20,950 nt of DNA, taken from the IMG/VR virus record IMGVR_UViG_3300023174_000735, positions 1 to 20,950 of that record; one strand, written 5' to 3'. Below the pieces are notes generated by a model. It was not told where the DNA came from. It saw nothing but the letters and a program-made list of their open reading frames with translations, and searched no databases. Positions 7,189 through 13,925 of the stretch are shown one piece after another. The stretch is from a virus. The translations under genes and the position numbers were made by a program. How positions within the stretch are numbered: the first letter of the stretch is position 1; the number at the start of each line of letters is the position of its first letter.

Positions 7189-7980
7189 ATGATTGATTAT
7201 GAAATTGCTATCCCGTCCTACAAAAGACCAGAGACTATCAAGAAGAAGACCCTGAAGGTTCTGGAGGGTCACAATATTCCTCCAGAAAAAATCAACATCT
7301 TCGTTGCCAATGAAGAAGAGTTCGATATTTACAGTAAGTCTCTAAAGGATACACCGCATAATAAGATTGTTCTTGGTGTTCCTACGATCGGAGCGCAACG
7401 AAACTTCATCGAGCGTTGGTATCCCGAAGGAACCAAGCTTATGATGTTTGATGATGACGTTGAAGAAGTGCAGCGTAAAATCAGCGAACAAAAGCTTGGA
7501 CCGATTGATGACCTGTACGAGGAAATCATCAAGCGTGGTTTTGATGAGTGTGATAATATTGGTTCTAAGACGTTTGGTATCTATGCAGCCTCTAATGCCT
7601 ATTTCATGAAGGATCGTGTCTACACCAAACTTTGCTATATCATTGCATCGATGTTTGGTGTTGTTGTTGAACATCACGATGACCTGCAAAGGATTACGAA
7701 TCACGGCGAAGACTATGAGTACTCGATTCGTCAGTACATTCGCAATGGCGTTCTCTGTCGGTTCGATAACTACACTGTGAAGTCTAACTATTACAAAGAA
7801 GATGGTGGTCTGCAGACTATCAGAACCAAGGAATACGTTCACGAATCAATTTCTAAGATCGCCGAAATGTTCCCTGAATACTGCACCATGTATATTCGTG
7901 AAACTACAGGCAACGCCGAGCTTCGCCTGAAGGACACTCGTAAGGAAGCTGGCGCTAGTATTGAAAGTTTCTTTTTATGA
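7189..7980 (+). CDS. TET-associated-type glycosyltransferase
   Basis: A 263-residue GT-A fold protein starting EIAIPSYKRPETI, a common start of family-2-like and TET/JBP-associated glycosyltransferases, with the metal/sugar motif LMMFDDDVEE (DDD at 88-90) and later HGEDYEYSIRQYIRNG, which could hold the catalytic base. Iyer and colleagues linked glycosyltransferases of this kind to TET/JBP oxygenases in phages. Position two genes after the dioxygenase supports a role in glycosylating oxidised bases. The C-terminus GASIESFFL is nearly the same as that of the dioxygenase (TSLESFFE) although the proteins are otherwise unrelated, consistent with a shared clamp-binding tail. The ribosome binding site is GAGGTGA. 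Sugar donor unknown. Confidence 0.78.
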   Translation: MIDYEIAIPSYKRPETIKKKTLKVLEGHNIPPEKINIFVANEEEFDIYSKSLKDTPHNKIVLGVPTIGAQRNFIERWYPEGTKLMMFDDDVEEVQRKISEQKLGPIDDLYEEIIKRGFDECDNIGSKTFGIYAASNAYFMKDRVYTKLCYIIASMFGVVVEHHDDLQRITNHGEDYEYSIRQYIRNGVLCRFDNYTVKSNYYKEDGGLQTIRTKEYVHESISKIAEMFPEYCTMYIRETTGNAELRLKDTRKEAGASIESFFL

Positions 7981-8258
7981 GCAAAATTGACTATAAGTAT
8001 GATGAAGGGTTGATCCTCCAGGATTTTCTCGCCTATATAGATAAGACGTACGGTGAGCACTACAAAGCATCTGACAACATTGAGTGTTTTGATGCTTGGA
8101 TCGCATTAGGCGATGCCACCACTACTTTCCGAGACACAGCAATCAAATACCTTTGGCGCTACGGAAAGAAAAACGGAAACAACAAAGCCGACCTAACAAA
8201 AGCAATGCATTACATCTTACTGATGATGTATAATGATCACTACAAACAAAAGGATTAG
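7977..8258 (+). CDS. DUF3310-like small phage protein
   Basis: A 93-residue protein with the DUF3310 pattern: HYKASDNIECFDAWIA, then FRDTAIKYLWRYGKKNG, then DLTKAMHYILLMM. The family is widespread in phages of many hosts and is sometimes labelled a nucleotide kinase, but I know of no firm biochemical function. It overlaps the preceding glycosyltransferase by four bases (ATGA), so it is made with the DNA-modification proteins. That position is compatible with a role in nucleotide or base modification, which is inference only. Confidence 0.75.
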   Translation: MSKIDYKYDEGLILQDFLAYIDKTYGEHYKASDNIECFDAWIALGDATTTFRDTAIKYLWRYGKKNGNNKADLTKAMHYILLMMYNDHYKQKD

Positions 8259-8261
8259 ATC

Positions 8262-9116
8262 ATGGAAATCTCTATTCAAATTGAAGAACTTCGTAAGCGT
8301 AAGCTGTTTCTCGCCGCTCCAATGTACGGTGGACAATGTGCTGGTATGTTTGCCAAGTCCGTAGCAGACTTATCGTCTATCTGCACCTCGAACGGTATCG
8401 AGCTACGCTCTTACTTCCTGTTCAACGAATCGCTCATCACTCGCGCGCGAAACTACTGCGTTGATGAGTTTATGCGTTCTGACTGCACTCATATGATGTT
8501 CATTGACTCGGACATCGGGTTTGATCCACGTGACGTTCTTGCGATGCTTGCGTTACAGGGCGAAGATACAGAATACGACGTTCTTGCTGGTCCGTATCCT
8601 AAGAAGTGCATCAGCTGGGAAAAGATTAAGCTCGCTGTTGACAAGGGTGTTGCTGACGAAGATCCGAACGTTCTTGAAAAGTTCGTTGGTGACTACGTAT
8701 TCAACCCGAAGGGTGGCGGTGGAAACATTCGTATCGATCAGCCGGTCGAGGTTATGGAAGTCGGCACCGGATTTATGATGACGCGTCGTTCAGCTTTCGA
8801 GAAGTTTGAAAAGGCATTCCCTCATTACAGCTACAAGCCTGACCATGTTCGCACCGAAGCTTTTGATGGTTCGCGTGAGATTATGCAGTACTTCCAGGCT
8901 GAAATTGATCCTGCTTCTAAGCGTTATCTTTCGGAAGACTATTGGTTCTGTCAGAAGATGATTGAGATCGGCGGTAAGATTTGGTATTGCCCATGGATTA
9001 AGCTGCAGCATGTAGGCTCTTACATCTTCGGCGGTTCTCTTATTGATCTTGCTTCTATCGGCGCTCCTGCGACCGCTGACATAAATCAGTTGGGCAAGAA
9101 CAAGAAAAAGTCTTGA
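8262..9116 (+). CDS. glycosyltransferase-like protein (GT-A, DxD)
   Basis: A 284-residue protein starting with a KLFLAAPMYGGQC strand, then ITRARNYCVDEFM, and a clear DxD motif in THMMFIDSDIGFDP (DSD at 82-84). Later EVMEVGTGFMMTRRSAFE and LSEDYWFCQKM give the acceptor-side and catalytic acidic residues expected of GT-A transferases. Proteins of this architecture are common in T4-like phages and are usually annotated only as glycosyltransferases. As the third glycosyltransferase in the operon it could extend the sugar on the modified base or act on another substrate. The start ATG 8262 follows AAGGA at 8250-8254. The stop codon lies within the -35 of the gp45 promoter. The C-terminus is lysine-rich and lacks the ESFF tail. 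Confidence 0.75.
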   Translation: MEISIQIEELRKRKLFLAAPMYGGQCAGMFAKSVADLSSICTSNGIELRSYFLFNESLITRARNYCVDEFMRSDCTHMMFIDSDIGFDPRDVLAMLALQGEDTEYDVLAGPYPKKCISWEKIKLAVDKGVADEDPNVLEKFVGDYVFNPKGGGGNIRIDQPVEVMEVGTGFMMTRRSAFEKFEKAFPHYSYKPDHVRTEAFDGSREIMQYFQAEIDPASKRYLSEDYWFCQKMIEIGGKIWYCPWIKLQHVGSYIFGGSLIDLASIGAPATADINQLGKNKKKS

Positions 9117-9141
9117 CTTTTCCCAAGTTTACCTTTATAAT
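9113..9141 (+). promoter_or_regulatory. sigma70-type promoter of gene 45
   Basis: TTGACT (9113-9118), 17-base spacer, TATAAT (9136-9141), with the TTGACTTTT -35 extension shared by most promoters here. It starts the 45-44-62 replication operon. Confidence 0.85.
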
Positions 9142-9175
9142 GACGTTACTGTGATATTGAACATGGAGATATATA

Positions 9176-9829
9176 ATGCAACTTAGTGCCAAGACTATCA
9201 ATGTTTTCAAGAACTTCGCGACGATCAACACTTCGATCGTCCTGAAGCCTGGGAATTTGGTCGCGACCATTTCCCCCAACAAGACTATCATGGCGCGCGC
9301 GACTGTGCCAGATGAGTTCCCTGCAGTTACCGGTATATTCGAGCTGAATCGATTTATTGGTGCATTGTCTATGTTTGAAAATCCGGAGGTTGAATTCGGT
9401 AATCAAACTATTGCGATTCATTCCAATAAGCAGTTTATGAATTACCCTTTCTGCGAAGTTTCCAACATCATGGTTCCTCCGGAGAAGGAAATCAAGCTTC
9501 CTTCCGTGGATGCTGAGTTCAATCTCAGCAACAAGGATATTCAGAGTGTGATGAAGGGTTTGGGCGTTCTGAACCTGCCTGAAATTGCTGTTGTTGGTGA
9601 TGGTGCGAATATGTATCTTTGTGCCATCGACTCTAAGTCTGGTTCTTCTGGCGAATATAAGATCTCTGTTGGCGAAACAGATAAGGCATTCCGTGCCATC
9701 TTCCGCCCTGAGAATATGAAGATCATGGACGGCGACTATCAGGTCCAGATTTCTTCTAAGGGCATCTCTAAGTTTGTTGGTATCGAAGCGACTTACTGGA
9801 TTGCTGTGGAAGCCTCTAGCAATTTTTGA
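9176..9829 (+). CDS. 45: gp45 sliding clamp
   Basis: A 217-residue protein aligning with T4 gp45 over its length. Shared segments include the start (MQLSAKTINVFKNFATIN versus the T4 pattern LLKNFATIN), the LNxFxGxLS motif, and the end YWIAVEASSNF. gp45 forms a trimeric ring around DNA that tethers polymerase and, in T4, the late-transcription proteins gp55 and gp33. It is therefore the natural partner of the clamp loader genes just downstream and of any protein with a C-terminal clamp-binding tail. The ribosome binding site is GGAG ahead of ATG 9176. The gene is followed by a strong hairpin at 9837-9863. Confidence 0.95.
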   Translation: MQLSAKTINVFKNFATINTSIVLKPGNLVATISPNKTIMARATVPDEFPAVTGIFELNRFIGALSMFENPEVEFGNQTIAIHSNKQFMNYPFCEVSNIMVPPEKEIKLPSVDAEFNLSNKDIQSVMKGLGVLNLPEIAVVGDGANMYLCAIDSKSGSSGEYKISVGETDKAFRAIFRPENMKIMDGDYQVQISSKGISKFVGIEATYWIAVEASSNF

Positions 9830-9836
9830 TAATGAA

Positions 9837-9863
9837 AGATGGAGGGCAGTTAACCCTCCATCT
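9837..9863 (+). promoter_or_regulatory. intercistronic hairpin after gene 45
   Basis: A perfect 10-bp inverted repeat (AGATGGAGGG with CCCTCCATCT) around a 7-base loop starts 10 bases after the gp45 stop. It has no T tract, so it is more likely an mRNA-stabilising or partial-attenuation element separating the abundant clamp message from the loader genes than a true terminator. Confidence 0.65.
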
Positions 9864-9880
9864 CCACCCAGAGAAAGACA

Positions 9881-10177
9881 ATGCCTACAAAGAGAGCAAG
9901 AGCGCAAGCAACTGCAGTAGTTTCCAGAAAGTTAGCTGGAGATTTAGTTGTTATGAACGTATTCGGTAAACAAACGCCGAATATGGTTCGTTGTGAGTGT
10001 GGAGAGTGGAAGTTCAAATCCGAATTTTACCTCGAAAGTTCCAGTAAAAGAAAACATCCCTGGCAAGTCAGGTTTCAATGCACTCCTTGCTGGGACCAAT
10101 TCCATGGCAAGAAGCTCCAAGTTTCCCAGCCAATAACAAAAACCCTTGAATCGTTTATGGAAAAAGAAGATGCTTGA
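9881..10177 (+). CDS. small zinc-ribbon-like protein between genes 45 and 44
   Basis: A 98-residue basic protein with a Cys pattern that could bind one zinc ion: RCECGEW (CxC) and FQCTPCW (CxxC) about 35 residues later. The C-terminal segment KTLESFMEKEDA resembles the SLESFF tails of the dioxygenase and glycosyltransferase upstream and the clamp-binding tails of T4 proteins. T4 has no gene between 45 and 44. A clamp-associated accessory factor, for example in replication or late transcription, is a reasonable guess from position and tail, but no family is recognised. The start follows a GAGAAAG ribosome binding site. The stop overlaps the gp44 start by eight bases. Confidence 0.7.
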   Translation: MPTKRARAQATAVVSRKLAGDLVVMNVFGKQTPNMVRCECGEWKFKSEFYLESSSKRKHPWQVRFQCTPCWDQFHGKKLQVSQPITKTLESFMEKEDA

Positions 10178-11108
10178 AGAATTCCTCTGGGTTGAACGCT
10201 ACAGACCTAAGAAGATCGAAGAGACTATTTTGCCTGCGGACCTGAAGCAGACGTTTCAGCAGTTCGTCGATCAAAAGAACGTTCCTAATCTTATTCTATC
10301 CGGTTCTGCCGGAGTGGGTAAGACCACCGTCGCCCGAGCCATGCTTGAAGAGCTCGGCTGCGATTATATCGTGATCAACGGGTCTATGAATGGCAACATT
10401 GATACGCTCCGTAACGATATCCTCAACTTCGCCTCGGCTGTTTCTTTGAGCGGTGGGCGAAAGTACGTCATCCTTGATGAGGCTGACTACCTGAATCAAA
10501 ACTCAACTCAGCCTGCCCTCCGCAACTTCATGGAGGAGTTCTCTAAGAACTGCGGGTTTATCCTGACCTGCAACTTCAAGAATCGTATCATCAAGCCTCT
10601 TCATTCTCGGTGCTCTGTCATCGATTTCAAGATCGGCAAGAAGGATATGGCGAAGCTCGCTGTTCAGTTCCTGAAGCGCACCGAGTGCATTCTCAAGAAC
10701 GAGAACGTTGAGTACGAAAAGGTTGTGCTGGTTTCTGTCATTGAATCTTTCTTCCCAGATTGGCGTCGAGTTCTCAACGAGCTTCAACGCTACTCAGCCC
10801 TGGGTAAGATTGACAGCGGTATCCTGAGCAGCTTTCAGAATGTGTCGATGCAGGAGTTGTTTGCTGCCTGTAAGGCGAAGAAGTTCGAAGACGTTCGTAA
10901 GTGGGTTCACGATAACTCCGACCAGGATCAGAACACCATCTTCCGTTCTGTTTACGAAGCATCAGATGCCTATGTCGCCAAGAAGACTATCCCGCTCTTG
11001 GTTTTGAAGATCGCCGACTACCAATATAAGGCATCCTTCGTTGTTGATCAGGAAATCAACCTCCTGGCATTCTTCGTCGAGCTGATGATGGAACTTGAAT
11101 GGCAGTGA
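10170..11108 (+). CDS. 44: gp44 clamp loader ATPase (large subunit)
   Basis: A 312-residue AAA+ ATPase that, with gp62, opens gp45 and loads it at primer ends. Visible: WVERYRPKKIEETILP at the N-terminus, as in all clamp loaders; Walker A GSAGVGKT at residues 45-52; Walker B VILDEAD at 100-106; sensor 1 ILTCNFKNRI; and the SRC motif at 146-148. Similarity to T4 gp44 continues to the C-terminal collar domain ending MMELEWQ. The start is ATG 10170, eight bases inside the upstream zinc-ribbon gene, rather than the in-frame TTG at 10146, because clamp loaders start close to the WVERYRP motif. It overlaps gene 62 by ten bases, giving coupled translation. Confidence 0.95.
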   Translation: MLEEFLWVERYRPKKIEETILPADLKQTFQQFVDQKNVPNLILSGSAGVGKTTVARAMLEELGCDYIVINGSMNGNIDTLRNDILNFASAVSLSGGRKYVILDEADYLNQNSTQPALRNFMEEFSKNCGFILTCNFKNRIIKPLHSRCSVIDFKIGKKDMAKLAVQFLKRTECILKNENVEYEKVVLVSVIESFFPDWRRVLNELQRYSALGKIDSGILSSFQNVSMQELFAACKAKKFEDVRKWVHDNSDQDQNTIFRSVYEASDAYVAKKTIPLLVLKIADYQYKASFVVDQEINLLAFFVELMMELEWQ

Positions 11109-11620
11109 AGCCCAAAAAGAAGGAGTCTTCAGACAAGGAGACTCTTTCAACTCTCTTCGGTCGGATTGCAATCAAACCCGAAGCTGAGGAGGAAAAATGG
11201 GGAACAGGCACTAACATCTGGTCCTTCGTCAACTCCATCTCAGAGGAAAAGAACTATCTCTTTGACGATGACACTGCCAAGGAGTACACACCATTCACCA
11301 TCAATCGTGCGTTCTCTATCCATATTGATACACTGCATCATGCATCGTTGATGAACCAGTGTTACAACCTCGATAAGAAGATGCAGCATGACTATCTTTT
11401 CTACGCACTTCCTAAGAAGGTTCGTCGTAAGAAGTGGCTGAAGAAGAGCGATGAGGAGAAGCGAGAAATCAAGCTTCTTGAAGATGTGGCTCAGGTAATA
11501 GGATATAACTTCAATAAGACCAGAGCGTTCTGGAAGGTTCTATCAGAAGATCAGCGCAAAGAGTTCCTCGCGAAGTACGTTTATCTGGAAACTAAAGACT
11601 TGAAGGTAAAACAGAAATGA
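11099..11620 (+). CDS. 62: gp62 clamp loader small subunit
   Basis: A 173-residue protein, close to the usual size of gp62, which forms the non-ATPase subunit of the T4 clamp loader. The middle (YTPFTINRAFSIHIDTLHHA, then LMNQCYNLDKKMQHDYLFYA) and PKKVRRKKWLKK match the pattern of gp62 proteins in distant T4-like phages: a conserved PF-NR start, an asparagine-rich helix, and a basic KKR/W segment. Identity to T4 itself is low, and the call rests equally on the 44-62-regA order. The first 35 residues are low-complexity and charged. The gene begins inside gene 44 and is followed by a leader hairpin before regA. Confidence 0.85.
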   Translation: MAVKPKKKESSDKETLSTLFGRIAIKPEAEEEKWGTGTNIWSFVNSISEEKNYLFDDDTAKEYTPFTINRAFSIHIDTLHHASLMNQCYNLDKKMQHDYLFYALPKKVRRKKWLKKSDEEKREIKLLEDVAQVIGYNFNKTRAFWKVLSEDQRKEFLAKYVYLETKDLKVKQK

Positions 11621-11629
11621 CACTAAATA

Positions 11630-11648
11630 AAAGCAAAAACTGCTTTTG
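11630..11648 (+). promoter_or_regulatory. regA leader hairpin
   Basis: A 7-bp stem (AAAAGCA with TGCTTTT) with an AAAAC loop ends just upstream of the regA ribosome binding site GAGGT. T4 RegA represses its own translation by binding near its start, so this hairpin could take part in autoregulation. That role is inferred. Confidence 0.45.
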
Positions 11649-11659
11649 TGAGGTAACTT

Positions 11660-12082
11660 ATGTCTTTGTTAAATACATTATTGGAGGTGAGCATAGCTGA
11701 AGAAGAAGATTTCCTAAAGATTAAGGAAACTCTTACGCGCATTGGTGTTGCCTCCAAAAAAGAAAAGAAACTGTACCAGTCCTGCCACATTCTACACAAA
11801 CGTGGCAGATATTACATCGTTCATTTCAAAGAGTTGTTTTTGTTAGATGGTAAGCATTCTGATTTCAGCGATGAAGATAAGGGACGCAGAAACTCTATCG
11901 CCAATCTTTTAGAAGAATGGAATCTAGTCAAGATCCTAGATGCAGACAGATTCAATGAGCCAATGGCTCCTATGAGTCATATCAAGATCTTACCTCATAA
12001 AGAAAAGTCGGAATGGATTTTAGAGTCAAAGTACTCTATTGGTTCTAAGAAACGCCTAAAACCTCAAGAGAATCTTTCTTAG
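11660..12082 (+). CDS. regA: RegA translational repressor
   Basis: RegA binds the initiation region of many early phage mRNAs and blocks ribosome loading. The match to T4 RegA is strong: DFLKIKETLTRIG, KKLYQSCHILHKRGRYYIVH, FKELFLLDG, then EWILESKYSIGS at the normal C-terminus. T4 RegA is 122 residues; this one is 140. There are about six extra residues at the N-terminus and eleven at the C-terminus (KKRLKPQENLS). The C-terminal extension coincides with the 38-base tail overlap with the convergent homing endonuclease gene, so it was probably created by that insertion. The start ATG 11660 has GAGGT ten bases upstream. Confidence 0.95.
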   Translation: MSLLNTLLEVSIAEEEDFLKIKETLTRIGVASKKEKKLYQSCHILHKRGRYYIVHFKELFLLDGKHSDFSDEDKGRRNSIANLLEEWNLVKILDADRFNEPMAPMSHIKILPHKEKSEWILESKYSIGSKKRLKPQENLS

Positions 12083-12716
12083 CTCTCCATTCGATCCATT
12101 GTTGTTTGGCTTTTTCCGATATTTTGGTGCGAGTTTCTTCGCTGATTCGTCTTCCTTTGTTCTTTTTAGCTGCTTTCGCTCTAGCCTCTGGAGTATGAAA
12201 AGCAGCTACTTTTTTAGCTTTCGTTTCATCGCTCACGTTTTTAGCCGCAAATGAAAGTTTCGCTCTAGTTTCTTTACTAATATTTTTTCTAGAAGCTGAC
12301 ATGTTAGCTTTACATTGATCGGAAAATGGTTTACGTTTTTTTCCGGTTTTTGCTTTGGATATAGCAGCGCCAATCTTTTTTAGTGTTTCTTCGTTTCTAT
12401 TTTTTACGGCGAAACTCATTTTTTCTCGAGTTTCTTTGCTAACAGAAGTTCCAGAAGCTCCATCGCCACCGTCTGTCAAGTTTCTCAATATTCCTGTTTT
12501 CAGATCTTTACGACCGTACCAACGGATGTAACGTCTTTCTAGAGCACAAGCTCCGACATCAGAAAGATTAGTTTCCAGAAAAACAATTCTTGAATGGTCT
12601 TTTGGAATTGAAATACGGTGTTTGTTATAGACTCTTTTGCCTTTACCTTTACCAATATAATAAGGGGAACCGTCTTCTCTAAGATAGGCATACACGTAAT
12701 GATGATAAGTAGACAT
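12045..12716 (-). CDS. GIY-YIG homing endonuclease, second subfamily, NUMOD3-type repeats
   Basis: A 223-residue leftward gene. The N-terminal core reads YVYAYLREDGSPYYIGKGKGKR, a GIY-YIG subfamily distinct from the two other GIY-YIG genes here, followed by a probable catalytic Glu in ALERRYIRWYG. The C-terminal half holds tandem NUMOD3-like repeats (SKETREKMSFAVKN, SKETRAKLSFAAKN, SEETRTKISEKAKQ). The start is ATG 12716, set by AGGAG nine bases upstream; a longer frame to 12776 would run into the leader hairpin. Its 3' end overlaps regA by 38 bases. Despite unrelated N-terminal cores, its leader is homologous to that of the gene at 3208-3795. Confidence 0.9.
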   Translation of the reverse strand: MSTYHHYVYAYLREDGSPYYIGKGKGKRVYNKHRISIPKDHSRIVFLETNLSDVGACALERRYIRWYGRKDLKTGILRNLTDGGDGASGTSVSKETREKMSFAVKNRNEETLKKIGAAISKAKTGKKRKPFSDQCKANMSASRKNISKETRAKLSFAAKNVSDETKAKKVAAFHTPEARAKAAKKNKGRRISEETRTKISEKAKQQWIEWRAKKDSLEVLGVS

Positions 12717-12725
12717 GTGCTGATG

Positions 12726-12787
12726 CTCCTTTCTAGCGTTAGAGTCTGTGGATGTTGGTAGCATCGTGACAGACAACTCTATTTATA
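12726..12787 (-). promoter_or_regulatory. late promoter, 5'-terminal hairpin and RBS leader of second GIY-YIG gene
   Basis: Reading leftward: exact TATAAATA (12780-12787), a hairpin at 12744-12774, then AGGAG (12726-12730). The outer stem is GTCTGT with ACAGAC, against GTCAGT with ACTGAC in the cassette at 3822-3850: a compensatory base-pair swap. The inner stem is GATG/CATC instead of GAGTT/AGCTC. The three-base and one-base internal bulges and a TACC in the loop are kept. Confidence 0.78.
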
Positions 12788-13164
12788 TGATGAGATTCTT
12801 TATCAAGAAAGCGAAAAAAACAATGCTAAAGTGGCTAATAAAAAAAACTAAACCCATCATTCTGAGATCAGAGGAGCTTCAGCAAGTCACCGAGCTTCTG
12901 TTTCCGCCTCTTGAAACAGTTGAAAGAGACGAGGGCTTGGTGATTCAGGTGGATTATTCTGTAGACAGCAATCTACAATCCGCTCTGTATGATCTCGAGG
13001 AAGGTAACAACGATAAGGTTGTTCAGAACACAATCAGAAAGGCGATTGACCAACTGATTGAGGTTCGTAAGATCCTAAGAGCTTATCCGGAACTGGATGA
13101 ACGAGCCAAGTACGTCATCGTTGACACGCCAGATCAAAACAAAAAAGAGGTGGAAGCCGAGTAA
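12787..13164 (+). CDS. unknown protein in the regA region
   Basis: A 125-residue protein with a strongly basic, amphipathic N-terminus (FFIKKAKKTMLKWLIKKTK) and a soluble, helix-rich remainder ending in an acidic tail. I do not recognise the family. Alternative starts are ATG 12790 and ATG 12823; none has a good ribosome binding site. The late promoter of the divergent homing endonuclease lies exactly at the first ATG, so the native 5' region of this gene seems to have been replaced by that insertion, and its original start may be lost. Its stop codon lies in the loop of a strong bidirectional hairpin. In T4, gene 43 would follow regA here; DNA polymerase is absent from the window. Confidence 0.6.
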   Translation: MMRFFIKKAKKTMLKWLIKKTKPIILRSEELQQVTELLFPPLETVERDEGLVIQVDYSVDSNLQSALYDLEEGNNDKVVQNTIRKAIDQLIEVRKILRAYPELDERAKYVIVDTPDQNKKEVEAE

Positions 13165-13175
13165 GCTTCCACCTC
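13147..13175. terminator. bidirectional hairpin terminator overlapping a stop codon
   Basis: A perfect 11-bp inverted repeat (GAGGTGGAAGC with GCTTCCACCTC) has a 7-base loop containing the TAA stop of the upstream gene. Rightward it is followed only by TCATCATTTT. Leftward it is followed by TTTTTT, so it is a good terminator for leftward transcripts from the ATPase gene at 13906-14784 and a weaker one rightward. Confidence 0.8.
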
Positions 13176-13277
13176 TCATCATTTTAGGATAGTTTCGAAA
13201 CTCAGTTACGGCAGCAGGTGACACGGGCGAACTTCGCGAAAAACTAAATAGGGTTGTTATCAAAGGATTTCTCTTTT

Positions 13278-13925
13278 ATGAATACACCCTACACATACTT
13301 AATCGGTTGGTCCGATCTTAACGCCTGGTATTACGGCGTGAGATTTTCAAAAAAATGTAGTCCAGAAGAGCTTTGGAAAACTTATTTTACGTCGTCGAAA
13401 CACGTAAAAAAATTCCGCGAAGAACATGGAGAACCTGACGTTGTTGAAATAAGAAAGATATTCCAAAGCGAACAACTGGCTCGATTGTGGGAGCACAAGG
13501 TTTTAAAAAGATTGAACGCTCCAAAAAACGATAAGTGGTTGAATAAAACGGATAACAAATCGATTTATAACGACAAAGAAACCTGCGCGAAAATCGCCCT
13601 GGCCAACACAGGAAAAAAGAGGTCAAAACCGCACCCAAGCAAAGGTAATCCACTTCCTGCTAACAGAGGAAAAATCCCCTGGAATAAAGGCAAAAAGAAC
13701 GTGCAATTAATAACGGAAGAAATGAAAAAAGAGAGAAGCGAGTTGACCAAAAAACGTTGGGAATCGGGCGTGTATTCTCGCCGTCCCAAACCTACTGAGG
13801 AATCCAATCTTAAAAGAAAAGAAACTCTACAGGGCAGGACGTTCAACGAACAACACAGAGCGCGTCTCAGTGAGAACAAAAAGAAATACTACGCAGAGCG
13901 TAGACTTAGGAACGAGTGCACGTAA
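13278..13925 (+). CDS. GIY-YIG homing endonuclease, relative of the gene at 3208-3795
   Basis: A 215-residue protein whose N-terminal 100 residues parallel the leftward endonuclease at 3208-3795 (TYLIGWSDLNAWYYGVR, TYFTSSKHVKKFREEHGEP, IRKIF, a probable catalytic Glu in LWEHKVLKRLNAP, KWLN). The C-terminal part is different: basic, Pro-rich and with fewer NUMOD3-type repeats (GKIPWNKGKK, RARLSENKKKYYAERR), so DNA recognition has probably diverged. The start ATG 13278 follows AAAGGA at 13262-13267; an in-frame ATG 24 bases earlier lacks a ribosome binding site. It lacks the conserved late leader; only a weak CTAAATA lies at 13244-13250. Its last 20 bases overlap the convergent ATPase gene. Confidence 0.88.
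   Translation: MNTPYTYLIGWSDLNAWYYGVRFSKKCSPEELWKTYFTSSKHVKKFREEHGEPDVVEIRKIFQSEQLARLWEHKVLKRLNAPKNDKWLNKTDNKSIYNDKETCAKIALANTGKKRSKPHPSKGNPLPANRGKIPWNKGKKNVQLITEEMKKERSELTKKRWESGVYSRRPKPTEESNLKRKETLQGRTFNEQHRARLSENKKKYYAERRLRNECT

Noticed and set aside
9146-9907. 253-codon leftward frame opposite gene 45
   Set aside because: It mirrors the strongly conserved clamp gene; no ribosome binding site or recognisable domain.
11099-11620. Nuclease or other function for the gp62 candidate, because identity to T4 gp62 is low
   Set aside because: Gene order 44-62-regA, size and the PF-NR and basic motif pattern of distant gp62 proteins are sufficient.
13228-13250. Full late promoter and leader hairpin for the third GIY-YIG gene
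   Set aside because: Only CTAAATA and a short TTCGCGAA palindrome are present; the conserved cassette of the other two genes is absent.
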